64,000 nt of DNA from Streptomyces tirandamycinicus (GCF_003097515.1 NZ_CP029188.1:310001-374000), one strand, 5' to 3'; positions 1 to 8,874 are shown, counted from the first letter of the stretch. The notes: a model not told the origin generated them from the letters alone. Made by a program: numbers and translations.

Positions 1-292
1 TGACGCGGGACCGCACCCGGTCGCGGACCGCGACCGGCGCGACGTCGGTGAACTTGAGCACGACGGGGAGCGTGCCGCGCGGGGCGACGGCGACCTCGCC
101 GGCCAGCCGGCAGCCGGCGGGCAGCCGCAGCAGCAACCTGCCGTCCTCGCCGACCCGATGCAGACCGCCGCCGACCAGGTCGCAGGTGTGCGCGTCGGTG
201 ATCGCCGTGAACGATTCGGCGGCGGCCAGCACGGTGCGCACCCGTTCGGCCGGGCTCGCCTGCCCGTCCGCGCAGACGTCGTCAGCAGTCAT
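1..292 (-). CDS. DUF2470 domain protein, C-terminus beyond window
   Basis: The first 97 residues of a protein read on the minus strand from an ATG at 292; the rest lies before base 1. The start reads MTADDVCADGQASPAERVRT and the fragment continues with the pattern A-A-E-S-F-T-A-I-T-D-A-H-T-C-D-L, which I recognise as the DUF2470 type found in haem-utilisation proteins such as HugZ and in small stand-alone proteins of Streptomyces iron loci. The family is thought to bind haem or tetrapyrrole-related ligands. An iron box ends 19 bases upstream of the start codon, so repression by a DtxR/DmdR1-type regulator under iron sufficiency is likely. The exact function is not known. The call rests on recognition of the N-terminal pattern alone. 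Confidence 0.6.
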   Translation of the reverse strand, partial: MTADDVCADGQASPAERVRTVLAAAESFTAITDAHTCDLVGGGLHRVGEDGRLLLRLPAGCRLAGEVAVAPRGTLPVVLKFTDVAPVAVRDRVRSRV

Positions 293-310
293 TCCACACC
301 CCTCATCTGG

Positions 311-334
311 TTAGGTAAGGCACGCCTAACCTAG
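311..334 (-). promoter_or_regulatory. Iron box (DtxR/IdeR/DmdR1-type operator)
   Basis: The plus strand reads TTAGGTAAGGCACGCCTAAC followed by CTAG. This is an interrupted palindrome very close to the established actinobacterial iron-box consensus TTAGGTTAGGCTNACCTAA. It sits between the DUF2470 start at 292 and the end of the DUF5682 gene. Its only sensible target is therefore the DUF2470 gene on the minus strand. Confidence 0.8.
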
Positions 335-340
335 CCCATG

Positions 341-410
341 GTCCGGTGCGCGCGCATCATGTGCCGGTGCGCGCATCGTGAGTGCCGGTGCGCGCATCGT
401 GTGCCGGTGC
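341..410. repeat. About 20-bp tandem repeat, 3.5 copies
   Basis: Units close to GTGCCGGTGCGCGCATCGT begin at 341, 361, 382 and 401; the last is partial and the first diverged. The array lies in the intergenic space between the convergent-free DUF2470 promoter and the end of the DUF5682 gene. No coding role is apparent. Confidence 0.8.
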
Positions 411-491
411 CGAGGCCGGACCGCATGTCGACCCGCGGGCCCGGGCCCGCTCCGCTGAGCCGCGGCGGGCCGGACGCACCGGACACCCCGC

Positions 492-3407
492 TCAGGTCGG
501 CGCCGCCAGCGCCGCCAGCGCCGTCGCCGTGCCGGGATGGGCATGGACGAGTGCCACGCCCGGCGGGCCCGGCTGGGTGTCCCACCCGTCGTCCCACCCG
601 TCGTCGCAGCCGAGCAGAGCCGCGACCGCGTCGCAGGTGGCGGGGTGCGCGGTGAGCAGCCGGACCCCGCGGCCCCCGCCCCCCGGCCGGGCGGAACGCA
701 CCGCCCCCGGGTCCGGTTCCGCCCGCCACGGCGGCAGCCATGCGTCGAGGTCCGCGAGCCGGGCGGGAAAGGTCCGGCCGGCCTCGCGGACCAGCAGGGG
801 CGCCAGCTCCGCGCCGCCGGCCCGCAGGGTGCCGATCAGGGTCGGCAGCCATGGCAGCAGCACCGGGTCCGGCAGCCGGGCGAAGGCGTTCGACACCGCC
901 TCCACGACGAAGTCGGCCAGGTCGGGCACGGGCTCCAGTGCGTGCAGGAATCCGCTGAGATAGCGCGGATAGGCCGGAACCACCAGGGGGTTGCCGAGCA
1001 GTCCGTCGCACCGCGCCCGCAGCTCCGCCCGGGACAGGCCACCGAGCCGGGTCTGCGCCGCCCAGAGCAGTGCGGACTTCGCCGGCTCCCCGGGGTGCGA
1101 CTGGGCCACGGCCAGCTCCAGTTGCGTACGGTCGCAGCCCAGCGACAGCGCCAGGCCCTCCATGCCGAACAGGAACCCGAGCGTCGCGGCGACCTGGCGG
1201 ACGGTCGCGTCCTCGTCGGTGAACGCCGTGGGCAGCAGGGTGCAGTAGTGCGCGTACCCCGTCTGGACGAAGGACTCGATCCACGGCGGCAGCACCGGCT
1301 CGCTCGTCCGGTAGTACGCCAGCAGCCTGCGCACCCGGCGCAGTACCTCCGGGGCGCCGTCTACGCTGCGCTCGGTGGCCAGCACCTCCAGGGCGCGGGT
1401 GCCCAGTTCGTCGGCGAGACGCCGGCTGCGCAGATGGAGGGTGGCGTCCTCGACGGCCTCGAGGACGGCGGCCGTCGTCGCCCGCGGGCCGTACGCGGTG
1501 CGCCGCAGGCGCTGCTCGAGGACCTGCTCGATGCTGACGCCCTCGTAGCCGAGCTCGATGAGCGCCCGCTGATGGGTGCCCAGCGCGACATCCCACGACT
1601 CCTGGATGGGGCGCTCGCCGAGCCGCCGCTCCCCCATGATCGGGCGGGCGGCTCCCTGCGGCATCAGGTACCGCAGCATCCACAGCACATCGGAGCACTT
1701 CTCCAGTTCCGGGCGCGCGGCGATGTCCAGCAACGCCCGCCGCACACCGCGCTGCTGCAGCTTCAGCCCCAGCGGCGCGAGCCGGTCGTGCACATCGCGC
1801 GCCAGCGGCGGCAGCGCGTCGTACCCGACCTGACCGGTCCGGTCGCCGCCCATCATGATCTCGACGAGACGGCCGACATCGCGCCGGCCCGGCACGGAGT
1901 CCTTCTCGATGCAGGTGACAGCGGCGTCCTGGAAGTCGTACGGGGTGGGTTTGGCCCGGTCCCGCATTCCGGCCAGCAGGATCGAGGTCTCGAACACGGC
2001 GATGGCGTCGGCGGTGGAGGCGAGATAGCCGTTGCGGCGTGCCGCCCGTACGATCTCGACCGACCAGCCGAGCAGTTCGGACTCGTCGAGGCGGTCCAGG
2101 ACGGGCGGCCGCCGCAGGAAGCCCGAGAGCCTGTCGGAGGCGGGCGCCGGCGCGTCGACGGGCGCCGGGCCGGGCCTGGCGGCCTTCGCCCTCTTCCTTG
2201 TGCCCGCCTGCCCGGCGAGGCGGAACGGCTCGACGCGGGTACGCCTGAGGTTCTTCGCCCACTCCGTCGCGGCGATGGAGACCGAGCCGGGGGCGAGGCC
2301 GAACTGCGCCTCGATCGCGGCATGGCTGGACGGGATGAGCCCGTGCTGCCACGTGGTCGCGGTCCGCGGCCCGATCTCGAAGGTGCGGGCACCGCCCACG
2401 CCGAACTCGGCGACGCGACCGGCCGCGTGGAACGCGCCGCAGACGTACAGGCAGTCCGCGGGGTCGGTGCCGGTGGCGGCCAGGTGCTCGCGCATCCGGG
2501 TCCACATGTAGCGCTCGCGGTCCTCGTCGACGCGCAGCCGCCGGGGGTCGCCGGGCGCGAGGCGGCGGAACAGGCTGCCGATCAGCAGCATCACCTGCCG
2601 GTAGGTGTCGTGGTCGCTGTCGGCGAGCGGCAGTTCCACGTACTGGTGCCACCATTCCGACCAGTGCCGGACCCGGCCGTGGCGCAGCAGATGCTCCTCC
2701 AGCTCGGCGAAGCGCGGCCGCAGGTCGCCGATCCCGACGCCGACCGCGTCTCCGTGCAGCGCCGCCTCGTCGTCGGCCGGTGCGGCCGGACCGGCCGGCT
2801 GAGCGGGCTCGGAGCGCGCGGAGGTCTTCGAATGTGCGGAGGGCTTCGAGCGCGCGGAGGGCTCGTGAGGTTCGGAGGGGTCGTGAGGTTCGGAGGGGTC
2901 GTGAGGTTGGCAGGTTTCCGCGCCGCGTGCTTCCCACTGGAACACGTGGTCGGAGGAGCGGTCGACCAGGACGAGCTCGACACCCGGGGTGTCCAGTGCG
3001 TAGGCGATCGCCTGGTACTCCGCCGACGCCTCGGTGATGGGCGCGACCACCGACAGCGGCGACCAGTCGGCCGGGAGTCCGTCGACCTCGGTGGCGAACG
3101 CCTGCACCGCTACCGGGAGCCTGCAGTTGCGCAGTTCGGTCAGCAACGGCGCCATGTCCTCGCACAGTTCGAGGTACACCACCTTCGGCTGCTTCTCCCG
3201 CAGCCTGCGTGCCATCGCCAGGGCCGAGGCCGGCGAGTGATGGCAGACCGGGAAGATCTCCAGGGGTTCCCGCACCGCTCGGTCCACGTCGTCGACGATG
3301 CCGAGCAGGATGCCCTCGAGCGCGTCGGGACCACCGGCGAAGGCCGCCGCGGCTTCCCGCAGTTGGGTACGGAGCCCGGTGAAGGGCCCCTGCTGGGCGG
3401 CGGTCAT
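492..3407 (-). CDS. DUF5682 family protein
   Basis: This 971-residue protein is the last gene of a five-gene AAA/VWA operon. I chose the ATG at 3407 because it overlaps the ATPase stop by four bases (ATGA). The N-terminal third has FPVCHHSP (about residues 52-59), LELCED (79-84) and CGAFHA (323-328). Paired histidine and acidic motifs like these recall the TraB/EreA/ChaN-like fold, which is known for metal-dependent hydrolase-type proteins; that relation is my inference. Residues 168-205 form a low-complexity insert with PHDPSEP repeats, encoded by perfect 18-bp units from 2863. The remaining 600 residues are helical, with no motif I recognise. Family function is unknown; the MoxR ATPase and VWA partner suggest a chelatase-like complex. 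Confidence 0.8.
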   Translation of the reverse strand: MTAAQQGPFTGLRTQLREAAAAFAGGPDALEGILLGIVDDVDRAVREPLEIFPVCHHSPASALAMARRLREKQPKVVYLELCEDMAPLLTELRNCRLPVAVQAFATEVDGLPADWSPLSVVAPITEASAEYQAIAYALDTPGVELVLVDRSSDHVFQWEARGAETCQPHDPSEPHDPSEPHEPSARSKPSAHSKTSARSEPAQPAGPAAPADDEAALHGDAVGVGIGDLRPRFAELEEHLLRHGRVRHWSEWWHQYVELPLADSDHDTYRQVMLLIGSLFRRLAPGDPRRLRVDEDRERYMWTRMREHLAATGTDPADCLYVCGAFHAAGRVAEFGVGGARTFEIGPRTATTWQHGLIPSSHAAIEAQFGLAPGSVSIAATEWAKNLRRTRVEPFRLAGQAGTRKRAKAARPGPAPVDAPAPASDRLSGFLRRPPVLDRLDESELLGWSVEIVRAARRNGYLASTADAIAVFETSILLAGMRDRAKPTPYDFQDAAVTCIEKDSVPGRRDVGRLVEIMMGGDRTGQVGYDALPPLARDVHDRLAPLGLKLQQRGVRRALLDIAARPELEKCSDVLWMLRYLMPQGAARPIMGERRLGERPIQESWDVALGTHQRALIELGYEGVSIEQVLEQRLRRTAYGPRATTAAVLEAVEDATLHLRSRRLADELGTRALEVLATERSVDGAPEVLRRVRRLLAYYRTSEPVLPPWIESFVQTGYAHYCTLLPTAFTDEDATVRQVAATLGFLFGMEGLALSLGCDRTQLELAVAQSHPGEPAKSALLWAAQTRLGGLSRAELRARCDGLLGNPLVVPAYPRYLSGFLHALEPVPDLADFVVEAVSNAFARLPDPVLLPWLPTLIGTLRAGGAELAPLLVREAGRTFPARLADLDAWLPPWRAEPDPGAVRSARPGGGGRGVRLLTAHPATCDAVAALLGCDDGWDDGWDTQPGPPGVALVHAHPGTATALAALAAPT
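2863..2914. repeat. 18-bp in-frame tandem repeat inside the DUF5682 gene
   Basis: TCGTGAGGTTCGGAGGGG occurs at 2863-2880 and again, identical, at 2881-2898, followed by a partial third copy. More diverged copies extend back to about 2815. The unit is a multiple of three, so copy changes would keep the DUF5682 frame and only lengthen the Pro/His/Glu linker. Confidence 0.85.
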
Positions 3408-4516
3408 GACAGGGTGGCGATCGCGTCGCGGCCGCCCTCCAGGAACTCCGGCCAGGAGCCGCCCTCTTCCCTGCACCGCGGCTCGACGACGCCGTGCAGA
3501 TACTTGTTGAGGATGGCGAGGTCCTCCGGCTCGCGCCGCGCCAGCGACCCGACGAGCGAGGAGGCGAGGGTGCGGGCGGTCAGCGTGCGCTCGCCGAAGA
3601 AGTTGCCGTGCAGGATCGCGTCCTCCAGCACGCCGATCTGCTCGGCGGTGGACAGCGCGGACTCCAGCTTCTCGTCGTCGCTGCCCGCCGACGCCGCGGA
3701 GGCGCGCAGGTCGGCGAAGCTCTGCAGCAGTACGTCCAGCAGCGTCGGCGGCACGTCCAGCTCGATCCGGTGACGGCGGAGCAGCTCCTCGGTGCGGAAG
3801 CGGACGATCTCCGCCTCGCTCTTCTTGTTCGTCACCACGGGGATGCGCACGAAGTTGAAGCGGCGCTTGAGCGCCGAGGAGAGGTCGTTGACGCCCCGGT
3901 CACGGCTGTTGGCGGTGGCGATGACCGAGAAGCCCGGCTTGGCGAAGACGATGTTGTCGCTGTCCAGTTCCGGGACGGAGATGTACTTCTCCGAGAGAAC
4001 GGAGATCAGGGCGTCCTGGACGTCGCTGGTGGAGCGGGTGAGCTCCTCGAATCGGCCGATGGCACCGGTCTCCATCGCGGTCATGATCGGCGAGGGGATC
4101 ATCGACTCGCGGGACTGGCCCTTGGCGATCACCATGGACACGTTCCACGAGTACTTGATGTGGTCCTCGGTCGTGCCGGCCGTGCCCTGCACCACCAGGG
4201 TGGAGTTGCGGCAGACGGCGGCGGACAGCAGCTCGGCGAGCCAGCTCTTCCCGGTGCCGGGGTCGCCTATGAGCAGCAGTCCGCGGTCGGAGGCCAGGGT
4301 GACGATGGCCCGCTCGACGAAGCTGCGGTCGCCGAACCACTTCTGGGATACCTCCCGGTCGAGACCGTCGGAGCGCTCGGCACCCAGGACGAACAGCCGG
4401 ACCATCTTCGGGGAGAGCCGCCAGGAGAAGGGCTTGGGGTTGTCGTCGATCGACTCCAGCCAGTCCAGCTCCTCGGCGTACTTGATCTCGGCGGGGGCGC
4501 GCAACAGGTCGGACAT
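3404..4516 (-). CDS. MoxR-type AAA+ ATPase
   Basis: This 370-residue AAA+ ATPase of the MoxR/CbbQ/chelatase class would act as the motor that remodels a partner together with a VWA protein. Walker A is GDPGTGKS (residues 84-91). The Walker B position carries GRFEEL (about 154-159), typical of MoxR proteins. Sensor 1 is ATANSRD (200-206), and a paired arginine finger lies at KRRF near 217-220. The start at 4516 begins MSDLLRAPAE and has AAAGG eight bases upstream. Its end overlaps the DUF5682 start by four bases, so the two are translationally coupled. The 231-base gap upstream, to the VWA gene, holds no gene I can support. The substrate is unknown. Confidence 0.9.
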   Translation of the reverse strand: MSDLLRAPAEIKYAEELDWLESIDDNPKPFSWRLSPKMVRLFVLGAERSDGLDREVSQKWFGDRSFVERAIVTLASDRGLLLIGDPGTGKSWLAELLSAAVCRNSTLVVQGTAGTTEDHIKYSWNVSMVIAKGQSRESMIPSPIMTAMETGAIGRFEELTRSTSDVQDALISVLSEKYISVPELDSDNIVFAKPGFSVIATANSRDRGVNDLSSALKRRFNFVRIPVVTNKKSEAEIVRFRTEELLRRHRIELDVPPTLLDVLLQSFADLRASAASAGSDDEKLESALSTAEQIGVLEDAILHGNFFGERTLTARTLASSLVGSLARREPEDLAILNKYLHGVVEPRCREEGGSWPEFLEGGRDAIATLS

Positions 4517-4747
4517 GTCAGGGCCTTTCTGCGTGTGTGGGCGTGAGAAGGGGTCGGCTCGGGATCGGGCGTACGCGGGACGCGCCGGCGCGGGAACGGG
4601 TGGACGACGGCCGGTGTGGAGGCGTCGTCCTCGCCGGGTACGGGACGGGAGGCCCACCACGGCTCGGCGCGCGGCGGTGATGGCACGGCCGCTCGGCGGG
4701 GTGGCGTGGCCGGCGCCGTACGACCGCGGGGAACCGCGGAACGGACG

Positions 4748-6412
4748 TCAGGCGAGGAACAACTTGAGCTCGTGGACCAGCTTGCGTATGTGGCCGGATA
4801 TCACCGGTGTGCCGAGGTCCTTGAAGCGCTCCCGGAACCAGGGATTGACACTCCCCCGGCCGGCGCTGGTCACCGAACCGACCGGGATGAACTTCGCCCC
4901 GGAGCGATGGACGGCGGCCATGGACTCGAAGAGCTGCTCGGTCCGCCACTCGTAGAAGTCGGAGATCCACACCACCACGGTGCTGCGCGGCTCGGCGATC
5001 TTCGGCTGGGCGAGCGCCATGGCGACCGTGCCGTCGGTGCCGCCGCCGAGGTTGGTACGCAGCAGCGTCTCGAAGGGGTCGTGCACCCAGGGCGTGAGAT
5101 CGACGGCCTGGGTGTCGTAGGCGATCAGGTGGACGTCGACCTTCGGCAGCCCGGCGAAGATCGAGGCGAGGATGGTGCAGTTGACCATCGAGTCGACCAT
5201 GGAGCCGGACTGGTCGACGACCACGACGAGCCGCTGCGGTGTCGTCTTGCGGACGGTGTGCCGGTAGTGGAGGCGATCGACGTACAACCGCTCCTCCTCC
5301 GGGCTCCAGTTGGTGAGGTTCTTCCAGATGGTCCGATCCAGGTCCAGGTTCCGGAAGACGCGCTTCGGCGGCACGGAGCGGTCCAGGGCGCCGGCCGTGG
5401 CCTTCTCCACCTGGGTCCGCAGCACCTCGGCGACCTCGTCGACGAAACGGCGGATCAGGGCCTTGGCGTTGGCGAGCGCGACTCCGGACAGGTTGCCCTT
5501 GTCCCGGAGCAGTTGCTCGATCAGCGACATGCTCGGGGTGAGCCGTGCGGCGAGCCGCGGATCGGCGAGGACCTCCCGCAGATGCATCCGCCGCACGAGG
5601 TCCGCCTCGATCGCGCCGAGTTCGGGGCCGATCGCCGGAATCAGCGTGCCGAGATCGGGTACCACACCCCGGCCGCAGCCCGTGGGTCCGGCGCCGTGGC
5701 CCGTCCCGCCTCCGGACCGGCCACCGCGCAGCTCACCCGGCCCGCAGCCGAGGGCGCGCTCGAGCCACCCCGCGTCGGACTGCCAGCGCGAGAGCTGTCC
5801 GGCGGTGACGGTGCCGGATCCGGACGAGAAGACGTTGAGCAGCACCTTCGACACCAGTGCGGCACGGCGCACTTCGGCGGCGCGGTCACGTCCGGCGGCT
5901 CCGCCCGCGCCGGGAGCCTCCGCCCCGGGCGCGGACCCCGCTCGGGGCGCGGGAACCCGCTCGGGTGCCGGCCCTCCGCGGGGAGCGCATCCCGCCTCGG
6001 GTCCGGGCTCCGCTTTCGGTCCCGAACCCGCGCCGAGTCCGGAGACCGCTTCAGGTCCCGGGGCCGCTTCCGGTCCCGGAGCCGCCTCGGGTCCGCAGAC
6101 CGCTTCCGGCAGGGCATCGGGCCCGGGGCCGGGCCCGTCGCCTGCCCGGGGCACCATCAGGCCGTCGAACTCCGCGGCCAGCTCCGGATGGCGCTGGACG
6201 ACGGAGTCGACGGACACCCGGGGGTCCAGCAGCGCGGGCGGCAGGCCGATGTCCTCGAGCACGGCGAGGCTCGCCGATTCCAGCGCCGCCTGCTCCTCGC
6301 GGTCGAAGAGGCGGGCGAGGAGGCGCCAGTACAGGACCTGACGGCGATTGTCGTGGGAGTCGGCCCCCGGGTGCGGGGCCGACTGCTCCGGTCCGGTCGT
6401 CTGCTCGGTCAT
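4748..6412 (-). CDS. VWA domain protein (chelatase-type)
   Basis: This 554-residue protein has a C-terminal von Willebrand factor A domain. The MIDAS metal site is clear: DQSGSM at 400-405 (D-x-S-x-S), with a downstream GGGTDG carrying the T/D residues near 456-461. Such domains bind a divalent cation and a partner protein; with MoxR ATPases they form magnesium-chelatase-like machines. Residues 92-170 are low complexity (repeated P-G-P-E-A), encoded by 18-bp units around 6045-6116. The start at 6412 overlaps the DUF5691 stop (ATGA), so translation is coupled. Upstream methionines would lie inside DUF5691. The cellular job is unknown. Confidence 0.88.
   Translation of the reverse strand: MTEQTTGPEQSAPHPGADSHDNRRQVLYWRLLARLFDREEQAALESASLAVLEDIGLPPALLDPRVSVDSVVQRHPELAAEFDGLMVPRAGDGPGPGPDALPEAVCGPEAAPGPEAAPGPEAVSGLGAGSGPKAEPGPEAGCAPRGGPAPERVPAPRAGSAPGAEAPGAGGAAGRDRAAEVRRAALVSKVLLNVFSSGSGTVTAGQLSRWQSDAGWLERALGCGPGELRGGRSGGGTGHGAGPTGCGRGVVPDLGTLIPAIGPELGAIEADLVRRMHLREVLADPRLAARLTPSMSLIEQLLRDKGNLSGVALANAKALIRRFVDEVAEVLRTQVEKATAGALDRSVPPKRVFRNLDLDRTIWKNLTNWSPEEERLYVDRLHYRHTVRKTTPQRLVVVVDQSGSMVDSMVNCTILASIFAGLPKVDVHLIAYDTQAVDLTPWVHDPFETLLRTNLGGGTDGTVAMALAQPKIAEPRSTVVVWISDFYEWRTEQLFESMAAVHRSGAKFIPVGSVTSAGRGSVNPWFRERFKDLGTPVISGHIRKLVHELKLFLA
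5985..6116. repeat. 18-bp in-frame repeat tract inside the VWA gene
   Basis: Units such as GCCGCTTCCGGTCCCGGA recur every 18 bases (6045, 6063, 6081, 6099), with more diverged copies before. They encode a Gly-Pro-Glu-Ala linker between the N-terminal helical part and the VWA domain. Confidence 0.75.
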
Positions 6413-7800
6413 GTGCGCAACAGCCTCCCCGCTCGCTCCCGCAGCACCCTCACGGCGTCGGTGGCGGCCTTCTCCGCCCTGGCGCCGGCCTTGTCGGCGG
6501 TGCCGCCCGCCCATCCCCCGCCGTGCACGGCCACGGTCTTCCTGCGCACGGTCGTTTCGACGGCGAGCGGCTGCACGGTGAACGCCCCCGCGTCCCATCG
6601 CAGCAGTCCTATGCACGCGCTCGACTCCCTGACGGCCTGCGGCGTCAGCGGCCCAGCGGCCGGAGCGCGGTCGGTTTCGACGGTCACGGGGTGTCCGGCC
6701 GCCTCGAACCGCAGTGTCCCGCCCTCCTCTCGTACGGTGTAGCCCTCCAGGAAGACCGGCTCGGCGATGCGCGCGGGATGGCGGTCCAGCGGCGCGGCAG
6801 CCGGAACCTCCGCCGCCGCCAGGGCGACGCGAGCGGTGGCGAACGCGTCGGCGGGCCCGCCCGGGCGTGCCTGCTCGTCGTTCCAGATCAGGTCGCCCTC
6901 GGCGGTGACCGGCATACCGGACAGGTCCATCGAACGGCCTTCGCTGACGGCCGCCAGCAGGGCCATGTGCGGACGGAGCAGCTGCCAGACGCCGGCCTCC
7001 ACGACCGTGTCCGGCTTGGGCGCCGAGACGGCGGCGCGGACCAATCGGGGCGCTGTGCCGTCAGCGGGCTCGAACACCGCGTGGACCTGGGCCTGCGCGG
7101 CCGTCGCGTGCTCGTGCACGTCGACGCCGAGCGGCAGCAGCCGGCCGGTGGCGGTGGCGGACACGGGCACCTCGATCGCACCGGGCAGTGTCAGGAGCAT
7201 CGCCCGCGACCAGAGGTCGGCCCAGCGGCGCACCGGGATCCGTTCGGTCGCGGCGCCGGGGCAGGAGGCGGCGAGCTCGGCGGCGAATCCGTCCAGGAGC
7301 GTCGCCGGCCGGCGCAGCGCCGGGTCGGGAAGCATCGCGGAGACCACCTGGGCCGCCCCGGAGACCAGTTCGTGGTCGATGCCCTGCCAGCCGGCGCGCG
7401 CCAGGTCCGAGAGCCAGGAGCGGGCGGCGGCCGGCAGGTTCGCCGTCCGGCGGTCCGCGGGCACCGCCGGTGCCGTCTGCTCGCCGCGGGTACGGCCGGT
7501 CGCCTCGTCGATCCGGGCCACCAGGGCGTCGTGGACGGAGCCGAGCAGTGCCGTACGGGCGGCGGCCAGTGCGATGAAGTCGTCCTCGCCCGCGGCTCCG
7601 GCCTCGGTTCTCCCGGCCGCCTCGGCGGCCCGGGAGGCCAGCGGCGTGCCCGCCACGGCTTCGGCGAGTTCGGTCAGCCCCGCGGTCTGGACGGGCCGGG
7701 GCCGGAGCAGACCGCCGACGAGAGCGCGGTCGAAGGCGTCGACCGCGGCCAGGGCCTCGTCGAGCCCGTCGACGGGGTCGCTGAGCAGGGCGGCGCGCAT
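6409..7800 (-). CDS. DUF5691 family protein
   Basis: This 463-residue protein starts MRAALLSDPVDGLDEALAAV at 7800. The start overlaps the SWIM-protein stop by one base (TGATG), and the stop overlaps the VWA start. I recognise it by its fixed partnership: DUF5691 proteins are found beside SWIM-finger, MoxR, DUF5682 and VWA genes in actinobacteria. It is Ala/Leu rich and mostly helical, with no catalytic motif, signal peptide or membrane segment that I can see. A scaffold or regulatory subunit of the ATPase/VWA machine is plausible but unproven. The assignment leans on context as much as on sequence. Confidence 0.7.
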   Translation of the reverse strand: MRAALLSDPVDGLDEALAAVDAFDRALVGGLLRPRPVQTAGLTELAEAVAGTPLASRAAEAAGRTEAGAAGEDDFIALAAARTALLGSVHDALVARIDEATGRTRGEQTAPAVPADRRTANLPAAARSWLSDLARAGWQGIDHELVSGAAQVVSAMLPDPALRRPATLLDGFAAELAASCPGAATERIPVRRWADLWSRAMLLTLPGAIEVPVSATATGRLLPLGVDVHEHATAAQAQVHAVFEPADGTAPRLVRAAVSAPKPDTVVEAGVWQLLRPHMALLAAVSEGRSMDLSGMPVTAEGDLIWNDEQARPGGPADAFATARVALAAAEVPAAAPLDRHPARIAEPVFLEGYTVREEGGTLRFEAAGHPVTVETDRAPAAGPLTPQAVRESSACIGLLRWDAGAFTVQPLAVETTVRRKTVAVHGGGWAGGTADKAGARAEKAATDAVRVLRERAGRLLRT

Positions 7801-8357
7801 CACGCCACCGTCCGGGCCGTCGGGAACCACTGCATTTCGGGCAACGGTGTGGTGGACGGGGCGAGTTCGAGGTAGGCGAGATGGCGCAGGAACCGGCTGA
7901 AGACGGTGGCCGCGGTCCTCGTCTCCGCCGGGGCGGGGCGGGCGCCGGTCATCACCGCGGTGACACCGGCCGCCGTCGGCTCCCCGTCCCCCGTCTCGAC
8001 GCGCAGAGAACGGGCGACACGCTCGGCGCCGTACTGCAGCACCGCCTCGCCGACCAGGGCCCGGATGTGGTTGCAGAACGAGCCTCGCGCACCGCCGCAG
8101 GGCCGGTTGTTGTTGGTGCTGCAGGCGAACGCGTACGTACCGGCCTCGACCGAGGACACATAGACCCGCTCGATGTCCGAGCCGCTCGACACCACGCCCT
8201 GCAGGCGTCCGTCGGCCAGCTCGACGAACGGGACCTTGGCGAGCTTTCGCGGCCGCGCGGGCGCCACCACGCGCACCGTGCTCCGCTTCTCCCAGTCCTC
8301 GCGGCTCTCGCGGCTCTCGCGGCTCTCGCGTTTCTCGCGGTTCTCCCAGTCGGACAA
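7800..8357 (-). CDS. SWIM-type zinc finger protein
   Basis: This 185-residue protein is the first gene of the five-gene operon. It contains a zinc-binding SWIM-like motif: Cys79 and Cys87 followed by FCNHI with Cys95 and His97. The first Cys pair is more widely spaced than in the C-x-C of classical SWIM fingers. SWIM domains bind DNA or proteins; some bacterial ones accompany SWI2/SNF2 ATPases, here replaced by a MoxR ATPase. Residues 8-22 repeat Arg-Glu-Ser, encoded by five 9-bp units near CTCGCGGCT at 8298-8342. Start MSDWENREKR at 8357 has AAGGAG nearby, within the minus-strand stretch 8361-8370. Confidence 0.8.
   Translation of the reverse strand: MSDWENREKRESRESRESREDWEKRSTVRVVAPARPRKLAKVPFVELADGRLQGVVSSGSDIERVYVSSVEAGTYAFACSTNNNRPCGGARGSFCNHIRALVGEAVLQYGAERVARSLRVETGDGEPTAAGVTAVMTGARPAPAETRTAATVFSRFLRHLAYLELAPSTTPLPEMQWFPTARTVA
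8298..8342. repeat. 9-bp in-frame repeat at the 5' end of the SWIM gene
   Basis: Five 9-base units of the type CTCGCGGCT start at 8298, 8307, 8316, 8325 and 8334. They encode the charged Arg-Glu-Ser tract at the N-terminus of the SWIM protein. Confidence 0.85.
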
Positions 8358-8874
8358 CGCACATCTCCTTTGCGCAGCACGGGATATCCCTGCCGGAAGA
8401 GTGGGACCGGCGGGACACGACAGAACCTAGCGGCGCGCACTGACAACGCCGATCTTGAGCCGGGGCCGGGCGGCAGCCGATCCGCAGGCCGGACCGGCGC
8501 GGGGCAGCGCAGGACAGCGCAGGACAGCGCAGGACAGGGCACGCGGATACGGCGGACCGCGGCATCGCCAGGCGAGGAGGAACGAACCGGCGGAACCGGC
8601 GGATTCGGCGGATGCGGCGGATGCGGCGGATACGGCCGAACCAGCGGGACCGGAACCGGCGGGCCGGTCGGGCGGTCTAGGCGATCGGGCGCGCGATTCC
8701 CGCGCTGCGTGCACGGCCGAGCACTCCGTGTGATGCGCTCCGGGCCGCCGGCGCCGCTCGCGGTGCAGAGCGGGCCCGGGCTCTCTAGCCTCGAATCAGA
8801 GGAGGCGTGAGGAACCGCACGACTCGCACAGCACTCCGGTACACGCGCCCGTCCTCACCCGGAGGTGGCCCCAG
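8358..8874. other. 517-bp divergent intergenic region with two short arrays
   Basis: This gap must hold the promoters of the SWIM/MoxR operon (minus) and of the aldehyde dehydrogenase (plus). Two simple arrays stand out. AGCGCAGGAC is repeated three times in 8505-8538, and 9-bp units around GGCGGATGC run through 8584-8640. The ribosome site GGAGG at 8860-8864 serves the gene at 8875. I see no gene or RNA here. Confidence 0.6.

Noticed and set aside
341..410. Possible CRISPR array
   Set aside because: Units are directly adjacent with no unique spacers, and no cas gene is present; the same holds for the arrays at 30277, 32665 and 49246.
331..3773. Very long open frames on both strands over the DUF5682 and ATPase genes (over 900 codons each)
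   Set aside because: They are GC-rich shadows of the real genes: low-complexity Arg/Pro/Gly products without family motifs, starting and ending without regard to ribosome sites.
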